From the NCBI RefSeq assembly GCF_000972845.2, contig NC_040020.1:325915-389914 (forward strand): 64,000 nucleotides of DNA, written 5' to 3'. A model generated the notes under the pieces. It ran no database searches. It was not told the DNA's origin and saw only the letters and a list, made by a program, of their open reading frames with translations. The translations under genes were made by a program, and so were the position numbers. The stretch is from Larimichthys crocea. Lineage: Eukaryota; Chordata; Actinopteri; Sciaenidae. Positions 26,886-38,005 of this stretch are shown here, in pieces; the first letter of the stretch is position 1, and each line of letters opens with the position of its first letter.

Positions 26886-29800
26886 CTGTATACAGAGCTT
26901 TCATTGGTCTGTTGTAAGGTAAAGTTGGTGTCCTGCATGTTTTAGAGCTCCCATGAAACAGGAAGCAGAGCGAGCTTTGCTTCTGTGTGTTTATGTGTTT
27001 CCTGTAAAAAACAGGAAACGGCTCAGGAGGGACTCGTCGCAGTCGCGCTGATCTGAATGTGTCGTACCGAACACAGCACCTGAGACCAACAGAGACCAGT
27101 TTGATACCAAGATGGACTAAGCCAGCACAACAAGCCGGGCTAACAGCAGCAAACATTACAAGTCCATTAGGAACCTGTCATCAATCTGACTGAGAATGGG
27201 CTGACTGCTTGACTTGACTTGGCTTGCAAAGGACAGACATGCGTACAGATTTAAAGAGTCCTTCCATTTGATTTAGATACCAAGTCACTGATGAGTTAAA
27301 TGATTTCTGGGACTTCCCACCAGCCAGAAGAACTGGTGAGGGATTTTAGACAACAAACAAATTCATTGACTTCTATCCCTAAAACCTATCGAGGTCCTTG
27401 AACTCCCTTCAAGAACTCTTCGAATCTCCTCATGGACGCCTGGAACCTGTTCAAGGACATCTAAAAGCTCTTTGAAGACCTGAAGAACTTTAACTTTCCA
27501 GAACTGTTGAAGCTTATTTAAAAAACTAAAATTGATGTAACACGGGGCAAGAAGTTTAACAAACTAAACCGAACTCAGACCCAAGGACTCAAGAACTAGT
27601 CGTAGACCTGAATAAAATATGCGCTGTAACGGCAGCTACAGAAGCACTGAGTGTTTACTGTGGGCAGAAGACATCTGACAGAAACACAGAACATATTCTC
27701 TCCATTAAATATGATCCAGTTTCAGTGGAAAAGTTGTTTCTCTAACCCATCGAGGCCCCGGTCAGCCCCCGGAAACACTCTCCGCTCGTTTGTTATTTTC
27801 ATATTAAATCATTTTATGCTGCTAAATTACTTGGACTCATGAATGGAATTCAAATCTATCGAAGTCTGCTCGTTTATCAAAGTAGCAGGTTTATTAAGAG
27901 CTCAGGCGGAAAGCGTGAAGCGTGAAGGCTGTCACCGCCGAATGTTTTTGTTACAGTGAAAAGAACCGGAAGGTCACACATCAAGGTAATCAATGCAGTA
28001 TAGGGAAATTATTCATAGATGTCACAAATTATAATGAGGCACCCACACAAACCTGAGACCTTCCCAAACCATAACTCACTGTCCTTCAGCAGAAATAAAA
28101 AACACATATTGCTCCAACAGATTCAGCCTTCAACAAATGCTGCTTTACTACTCCAACCAGCAGGTGGAGCTGCAACGAGTACCAACTAAAATTACAGCCA
28201 ATGACACATGCATGTGGTTATAAAACAGATTCCCATACAACATACTGCATCAACATGAAGCCTCTTACATATAATTGTAAGTACACCACTTGCTGGGCTG
28301 TCAATCATCAAGAGAGGCTGCTACTGGAACATCAGATTCCTTAAAAACTATCCGAACATAGATGTAGGCTCGTTGCTGCTTGCATCTTTCTCAAGCATCA
28401 CCCCCCAAACAACTTCACACTCAGCTCTGCACTTCCTTGGGCTCCCGGCAATACACCTGGCCGGTGTGAAGTTGTTGAGAAACTCAAGCGACACCCATGA
28501 ATACAGAGAGAGAGAGTCCTTACACTTTAGTTAGATATTAAGTCGCTATTGACTTCTAAGAATTGTGCAAAGAGTTCAAAAGTTGTCGGATGCCCTCCGG
28601 CGACATGAACTGATGAGGGGATCTTAGATGCATAGTGAAACGTCTGCAACAGCGAATTCAGTTAGCCCTGACTTAATGCTTCTAACCCGAAATGTCAACT
28701 CCGTTCAAGAACTCTTGGGATCTCCTCAAGATCAGACCAGAGACCTCTGTAAGGTATTCGAAGACCTTGTACCTACCTCGAGAACTTTTGAAACCTAATT
28801 ACAGATTCCTAGAACGGCTTCAAAGACGACTACCGTACTGCTCCGAACAGTGAGAGCTCTCCAAAGACCGCTGGAACATTATCAGTGATCGCTGTCAACT
28901 TTCCAGAACTTTTCACCAAAATACCTTTAATTTAAATAGATACAACACGGAGCAAGCGCTTTGACGAACCTGCGAAAAACTCACAGATAAGAAAACCTGA
29001 AAAGCTGACCTGAACACTGCCAGCTCCAATACTCAACATCCAGGCAGCTTGAAACATGAAGCCATATCTGTCAGCATTACCAGATGTTTCGAGGTAACCT
29101 GTCTGTTACACAGAACCATCTGGGAAGCCATCGTTGGAAACCATTTATAAAAAGGGCACTTTCAAAAAACACTAAACGTTGCAGGTGATTGGATGAACCA
29201 TCTGTTTGTGACTGTCCATCATAGGTAAACTTCAACCAATCAGATCAACAAACCATATAACACAAATATTACCGAATCTCTTTCAGTGCCATCCTTTGAT
29301 ATCAGTGATGCCAGCAGCCTCTTTGCAGGCCCATGCTGTAGTTGCAGTAGTTCTTCATAGGATGCTAATTGTTCCATAACCACTGTGCTCGAACTCAAAC
29401 GCCTGGTGAGTTGGATTCCCGTGCGAGTTTGTGATCTTGCGAGTTCAGCTGCATTGCAAGGTTAGGATGCCCAGGGGACGGGAGTCAAGTTCACTATTTA
29501 TAACATGACTGGGGTGGAATAGGGACAAAGAGTCAACAGGAGCAGGTCGGATGGGGATCTTCTTCAACTTTCTTTATTTCTAACATAATGCTGGTTGTTC
29601 TGTTACCTTGTTTTATCCTTTTCTGTTCCCTCCTGTCTGCTCTGGTGGTGGAGGGTGGGTTGACGACACATGACCCCGAATTTAAATGCCCAAACACTGG
29701 AACGTGGTAACCTGTGTCGTTCTCCCGGGACAGGAGTGAAAATCCCTCCACTGTCAGAATCCATTATAACAAAATAATTAAGATCTCCCAGCTCCATGTC

Positions 29801-30995
29801 TCTACAAGACAGGCCCACAAGATTAGGTAATAATGATGGACAAGTCTTTGTAGATATCGTACTTGAATGGTTGAGTGGAAATTAATCAAATTACCACTGA
29901 GAGTCAGAGCCTCGGGGGCAGCTGCACGCTCTGCCTGGTTGCTAATCCAGCCTCGCAGCTCAGTTCACACGCTCCGTCTCACTTCAGAGAACCCCACATG
30001 TTCTCCTATGATGACGATGACGCGACGCATGATCAGAGTCCCTCATGGAGCCACTCGTGAAGACACCCACATTCGTACAAACTGAACAAATTACACCGGA
30101 GCCAACCGGACTCAGGTCCAAGCAAGCAGAAGCATAGACATATATACATAGACATATATACATAGACGCCGCATTGAGCGGGTTGGTCGTTGGTCGCAAT
30201 ACGTCAACGCGTCCGCCATATTGGATGTGGCAGATCTGCCCGTAAACTAATAACAGGAAATGGACTGAACTTCATAAAGCGCCTTTCTACAAAGTTCTTT
30301 AAGTTAATGCCTCTTATACACCCATTCACACACACACTAATATATCTGGGAAACAAACAGGCACCAAAAACAACGTATGTAACTTTTAAAGTGATGATTA
30401 TAAATGTTTACTCCTTATGTAAGCACCAAACCAACGTAAGTCTTTCTAATGCTGAGTGTTTACAGCTACTAATGTGTGTAACACTGTTACTGTGATGATA
30501 ATATTGAAATATTTATATTTAACATTTAATCTGTGCTCTAATAACCAATCCTGAAATGTAGATGTGAGAGGGTTTTCTGAATAAGAGCAACACACACACA
30601 TGTGTGTGTGTGTGTGTGTTGTGTGTGTGAATGGGTGTATAAGAGACATTAACTTAAAGAACTTTGTAGAAAGGCGCTTTATGAAGTTCAGTCCATTTCC
30701 TGTTATTAGTTTACAGGCAGATCTGCCACATCCAATATGGCGGCGACATCGACGTACGATTCAGCGCTCAATGCGGCGTCTATGTATACATGTCTATGAG
30801 CGGAAGCATGAAGACCTTCAGTTCAGACAATTCTCAGCTGATGCTCTGCAGACGGAAATCTCTCAAAAAGCTTCAGGGTTAAGGTTAGAATGGGTTCTGG
30901 TCTGAAGCCGAGGTTTTAACATGTTAAAGGTTAAGATGTAAGCAAAAAGGATGCAGTTCATCCACTGGGAAAACTCACAAGTGCAGTGATACATC

Positions 30996-31033
<38 letters not shown>

Positions 31034-33176
31034 AATGACCCTGACTCTGCTGTCAGACAGCCAGGATACACACTGTGCTATTTTCTGCTGCATATGGTTG
31101 AATTAATGAGAGCGAGAGAGAGACAGAGAGAGATCAACAGATGAAGAGACTAAATCTGTTTTCCTGAAACTCGTCCCAGTGTTTTTTTTTCTTTGTCGGT
31201 TTTAATTAACAGACAGCTGAGAGGAATAAACTCAGAGCATCTCCTGGCAAACAACGACGACAACGCGTTTGCATCTACGTCAGAGTCACTTTAACCGTTT
31301 GGTGGTTTCCAGTCAGACGCTTCAACAAATCCACCTGCACACGTCACCTTAAACACTGTGTCTAAATCACTTGACAACACCTGGCGATATATATCCTGTT
31401 TCCAGGTGAAAACATCTGGGCACAACATGTTCTCTAGAAAGGAGAAGATGAACTTTGCTGATCGCAAACTCGGGGAAATTATCTTGTTACAGCAGCACAA
31501 ACACACGGAGTCTCCAGGTGAGAGTAATCTATGGTCTAAGGCAGTGATTTATATAAAAGTAACAAACTACTGAACCATCCTGAACACAGAGGCGCTGCTG
31601 GAAATGAGTTGATCCCTGGTTCAGGTTCGGATGAGTCTGGTTCAACAACCTCCTTGACCTCAGATACAGTGGTGGACTTGTTGGTCTTTACAAAAGTTAA
31701 GTGTCCTTTTCTGCAGCTCTCTTCAGGCTTCTCTTATTCTCTCGCCATAGGTTAACGTGCATTAACCCTCTTCTTCTTCTTGTACCCTCCTTGAACATTA
31801 CACCAACCCCAAACACACATCATGTCCATTCTGCAGAGAAACACAGTCTGTAATTATCTGGGGTCCTTTTTAGTTAGTTAATTAAAATGTGTTTGATTTT
31901 CTTATCAGGACTCTAAATTTGGTTTTAATGGGCATTCTGCGAGCGACCATTAACCATAACATTTGATTTGATTATTATTTAGTATAATATTGACAAAACT
32001 GTGTTTTCTTTCCATCCTGGGCATTTCTCTCTATCAGTCTCTTCAACTTAAATCAGTATATTTAAAGAAACATGTCGAGCATCATGATTATTCTTCTGTC
32101 CTGCACCAAACATGGATATTAGAGATACATCTATGCAGCATCAATAGAAAATGAGTAATGAGCACTGTGGCTCTATAATAACGTCTGTCTTTGCTCCTGC
32201 AGCTACTGGAGGTCACTTTTGAGCAAACTAAATGTCTCGATTTCTTTGGAGGACTGTTTAAAATCTGTATAAAACACCTGGGAACATCTACATATATCAC
32301 CTGTATTTAACTTCCACACACACCTTACCACATCACCTGTATATAAACTTTCAAAAATCACCTGGATGCTGTTTAATTGGAACAATACTCATCAATACAG
32401 CCACAGTAAAAGAAGTGGAATTAGCCAAAAAGTCTAAAAACTAAAAAACACTTGGATGAGATTATTTGGAGCCACCAGCTAGTGGCCACCAGTGGTACTG
32501 CAGCTGAAGGCATCGTGACTCTGACTGTTGTGTCTGAACTGATCTGCTATATAACTCCATCTGCGTTTTCCCCCGTGGTTGATAGAGGAAAACAGCTTGT
32601 CGGCCTCACATTTCAGTCCACATGTTCTCCATCTGTTCACCTGAGAACAACAACAACAAAACAACAACACACACTCTGAACCCGTCAACAGCTGCAGCAT
32701 ATGCTGACGCTACATCGAGCATCACCTGACGGATGTTAAAGATAAAACTGGAATAACAACCGAGTTTTGATTTCAGAAGTTTCAGTTGTGTCAGGCGGAT
32801 GTTCATATAAGAAAACACACACGTCCTTGTTTTTGTTACACTGTGAGGACCCTTGGCTTGATTGTGCATTCTGGGGACCGACCTTTATAGAAGTTGTTAT
32901 GTAACAATGACTGGGTTCAAGTCCAGTCTTTGAGACCAACAGGATGTAACAACACACTTCTGATTTACAGACATTCCTGATGTTCATGAAAACTCCCAAA
33001 CCATAGATAACTATTATAAAGAATGTGACGGCGTGGACAGATTGTTGTCCCCACAACATGACAAACACACGCCGCACAGCTAACCCGTTTCTCTAAAAGA
33101 AGAAATCCTGTTTCTGTTTTGTAAACTCTCACAAAGTGAGCAGGCTGATTAGTGAAAGCTTCAAGCAACAACGTCC

Positions 33177-33220
<44 letters not shown>

Positions 33221-34913
33221 AGTGTGTGTGAGAAATAAATGGCTTCAGGATGAAATGGAGTGCAGAGTCACAGACGAAACATTACTTTATCATTTCTCTT
33301 TCCTCTGCCACCAAACAAAGAAGATGAAAACCAAGATGCACAAAGAGACAAAAACAAAAAAGAAGGCGAGTCTTCAAAAGACAGAACACCATAACTACGC
33401 TTTTATGACTCATCCAGTAATATTTATGACTTAATATACTGTGGAGCATCACACACTAAAGCTTAACACTGTTAGTTATACGGGTCTGTTTTTTTGCTCC
33501 ACACCAGCAGTAGCCTGGAGCTAATGTTCATCTAGACTCAGCAGAGAGAAATGAGAGTCTGAGGCCACATCCTGGAGGAAATTAAATGAAAAGGACACAT
33601 TCTTCAGTCAGCCAAAGGCACTGCAATATTTACACCCAGCCTTTTCATTTCCATCATCTAAATGACGCCATACAGCACTGTGGTTATACTCCGCTTCAGC
33701 TGCTTTGGACAGTTGAAGGGCAAGTTTATCCAGACGACAGAAACAGATTTTCTCTCTTGACTTCTGTTGCGTCTATCCGTGCAGATATGCTGTGATTTCA
33801 CTCAAAGGCACTGAAGGCGAATGGCAGTTCATCCGGGGTGTTTTGAAAGATTTGAAATACGACCACGGTTCATTCACCTCCAGTATTTATTGGAGCCACT
33901 TTTCAGAGAATCAAAACTACGACAATCCTGGCATAAAACTTTAAAATCGCTCATTAAAACCAAACTAATCAAACAAATGAACACTTAAAGAAACATCAAC
34001 GTGACGACCTACCTAACATGACAGAAAGCATCTTTGGGAAAATGTATTTGACGTGTACTTTGACTGCAGGAAGTTGCAGTTCCTCTAACGTCCACTTGAG
34101 GCTGGCTCCAGAAGTGAGTCAGTCTCCATAAGTCCCCATGTTCAAATGTCCAACTTCACAGCAGAAATAAACATGTTTACAGCCTGGTACAAAAAACAGT
34201 TTTGGTCTCTGTAGCTAATTTCCCCGTTCATGACAACTGTACTGAGGGTGAATTTATATACAACTCACCTGTTCACATTATATTAAGGCTTAAAGTTATG
34301 CAGGATTAAGAGCGTGGACGCTTTGATTGACAGGTGGTTTGTTTGAGCAACCAGGCGTCACTCAGCTCCACCCACCCTCCACGTCTTTGCATTTTTACAG
34401 ATTATCCGGGAGCAGGACTGCGAGGATGGAGCCCAGTCTATTTAGTGATGAATAACTGGTCGTCGTCTACGTGTCGCTTCATTTTAACGTGACGTTCTAA
34501 CAATAATGCAGCGATGTGGATCCTCTGAGTCTGAGCTCAAACACAAATGCACTTTTTCAAAGTCGGATTTTTAAACTGAACGCCTCTCACGGTTTTGGAT
34601 ATTTTTACAGTGCTCTCTTTCGTCTTGTTCATCTTTTCTGCACGTCTTACTCTCCTCTAGCGGGTGTCATATCCATTTTCTCTCTCCATCACTTGTTTCT
34701 TCGCCTCTACACTCGTTCCTCTCTCGCTCTCTCGCTCTCTCGCCCTGTATCGTTTAAGCTCTCGCACTCCCTCCCTCTTTCTTCTCTTCACTGACTGAAA
34801 CCTTTAAATTTTCTTCTGCTCCATCGTGTTTGTCTGCCTGTCACGTATTCGATGTCGTACTGTAAAAACAGGATCATCTCCTCCGCTGTTGTTGTTGCCC
34901 GAGGAGCTTTGTA

Positions 34914-34979
<66 letters not shown>

Positions 34980-37957
34980 TAGTGTTACAGTTGCATCTGT
35001 TTTGACTTCTGCCACGTTCAGTCTGTTTACAACTAGATCATTTGCATCTGTTAAAGGAAGAGTCTGCTTCTTTTCACCATTAACTTCTTTTTTTTCTATT
35101 GAAATTCAAAGTAACAACACGACTGCATGTGAGAGAGCGTCAGTAATTTCACAGCAGCAGGTTTTAGTCTCTGCCAGATAACATGCCATCAACAAATTTA
35201 GCCGCCGCAGGTGTTTAATCATTTTGTCCAAAGGATCATTTTTACCTCATGAACATAATTTAAAGCTCCATGCTGCTGTTATGACGCACGCACATACGAG
35301 CGCCAACACAATGTCAGGAAATCAGAGAGAGGTAGACAACTATTGTTCACTCTCAGAAAAAGTTCTGGGGAACCTTTTTATCCTGGTGAAGGTTTGTTGG
35401 GGAACTCAATGCAAACAAGAGTCTTTTACACAATGCTGCATTTAAAATTAAACAAATAGATCAATCAAAAATATTATATACTGCACCTTGAATGAACTCT
35501 GGGACAATTTCTATTTACACTTATTATAAAGGGTTCTTTGAAGAACTGAAAAAAAACGAGGCGTACACCAGATGAAAACCTGGTTCATGACGCGTTCTCT
35601 GGAGAACCTTTTTCTCTGGTTAAAGGTTCTTTGGGGAACTGAATGCAAAGAGTCATGATTGCACCACTTTTGGTGCTTCGAAGAACCTTTTTTTTTATGT
35701 TGAACAATCTTTATTCCTTTTAAAATGTTGAACAATCTTCATTCCTTTTAAAATGTTCTTCTTTAAACTGATCACTGGTTCTTTGAGTCGGCCTTGCAAC
35801 AACCGGTTCTTTGAAGAACCAATCGGTAAAAGGTTCCTCGCAGAGCTGAAAAGGGTTCCCATGTGGCATCAGCATGAAAAACTCTTTATTTTTAAGGACG
35901 TACGCTCGATGAAAAACTGATTCTTGATACGTTCTCTGAAACCTTTTTATCCTTTTTTTTTTGCTGTTTAAAGTTCGTTGGGAACTGAATCTTTAAGTCA
36001 TGGCTGCAGCACCTTTATGTTTAATAATCTGTGTTCCTAAAAAGGTTCTTATACTGATATTCTGTTCTTTGAAGAACCAACCGGGAAAAGGTTGAAACTT
36101 TATTTTTCATGCTGCAGAAACACTTTAAAAACGATTCTAACAACGCTGCGATGTTTTAAAAGTGAACCTGAAATAAAAACATGTTCTCTCGCAACGTTAA
36201 GAAATCGTTTAACAAAACCAACCGAGCTGATCATAGAAACAAAAGACACCAAACAAAGGGAAGGAAACACGGCGTGGTTGGAGGTAATGAGCAAACACAG
36301 ATGTGGAATGATTCTGAATAAAGCAGCTTCATGTGTTTGAGTAAATGTTTTTTTTTGCATCATTTTGATACAGTGAAGTGAAAAAATCTCAGCCAGTCGA
36401 GCTGTTACTGACACATTTACAGGTTTATTAAATATTCCTTGTGAATTTTTCAGCTGCATGTTAGAGCTGCAAACAAACAGTGATATTACGTAACATATGA
36501 ATATTCAGCAGACTGTGACCCCTCTGCACACGAAGCCAGAGCACGTTTAAAGAGAAACAACGTGTCACCGGCTTCACTGAAGTGGCTGACGGTAAAATGA
36601 CAGTAATTACTGAGCGTGTTTACCGGCTGTGAGTGTCAGATTATTATGGCTGCTTGCTTGTAGGTTGTGCTCAGACACAAAACCACTAACGCGACTCGTG
36701 CCAACTTCATCCGACAGCTCGTTAACAGAAGCTGCCAGCAGCGCCATTAACGACGCACACTAAGGAACACATCTTTCACATGGCTGGCCACAAATGGGAA
36801 TGCTGCTGCGCTGTCTTTGCCAGCGTTTAAAAGTTGTTAAAACATAAAATGAAAGTTTACGGCAGGAGCTCCAACACCTGCTGCTGGCTGCTCGTCACCT
36901 GAGAGAGATTAGACATCCAGCCTGCTGCTTCATTTGTGGCCTTTGCACTCGACACTGAGACATTTTTCTTAAAACTTCATGTTATTGTCTATGGAAGTGT
37001 TTAACAGGCCCTACCTGGTGGCAGATCTCGTGCACGACCACCATCGTCAGCTCCATCTGATAGGACGACGACGACACCTCGGCGTCCAGCAGGATCTTCT
37101 GCTCCACGAACACACTCAGCCCCCAGTTCTCCATGGCGGCGTAGGGATGTTTGGGCACCGCCAACAAGTCTGCAAACCACAGGAAACAACTCGTTATATC
37201 TTTCACACTGAAAGCGTTTCCCCATTAATAAACTCCGGTGAGATTCCACCATTAAAATAAAAAGCGACGCCGGCTTTGACAGAATGACTGCTGGCATCGG
37301 AGCAGATCCCATTTTGGGTTAAAATTAAACTCATGAGTCATTTTAACAACCTGCCAAAGAATCCTTTTTATCCCCACAACATGGATACACGGAGCCTATA
37401 CATATAACTCTACATATATCTGTACGAGAGAGAGAGGGAGGGAGGAAAGATGACGAGAGCGACAGAGGAGATGAAAAGGAAGGAGGAAGAAGAGAAGGAG
37501 GTGAAAAAAGGAGTTTACCTTCAGTGGAGAAGGTTTATCAGAGCGGTGAGGGAGTGAATGTCAGCAGGAGTGGAGTAACCTCCCGGAAAAACAGTCGAGT
37601 AAAACTCAAGTCCACTGGAAGTTTGAGTCAAAGTGGTGACGCATGCTGCACTGACTTTAAAGTGAACTGTGAAATGTCCACACACGAACTCAACATCTGT
37701 GTCAGCTCATTGAACACACGGATTTATTTTGTGTAAATAAAGGTTTTTATAAATATGACGACACTGCGCACACTTCACAGCATCAGCAACATGATTTAAA
37801 ATGAGTTTGACGATGAGTCCTGTCCTACCAGCTGACACTGCGGCTGGTTCTGTAGTTTAGATACTGAACTGTGATTTCTTCCCTCGGATCGGCTCGATTC
37901 TGTTTGTTTAAACATCAGCAGAGAGCGAAGAATCAAACCGAGCCAAGAAAAAGAAAA

Positions 37958-38005
<48 letters not shown>

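Noticed and set aside
35805..35820. Heat-shock element or steroid receptor site
   Set aside because: TTC and GAA are spaced by three bases rather than two, and the half-sites do not fit nuclear receptor elements. Better read as a repeat palindrome.
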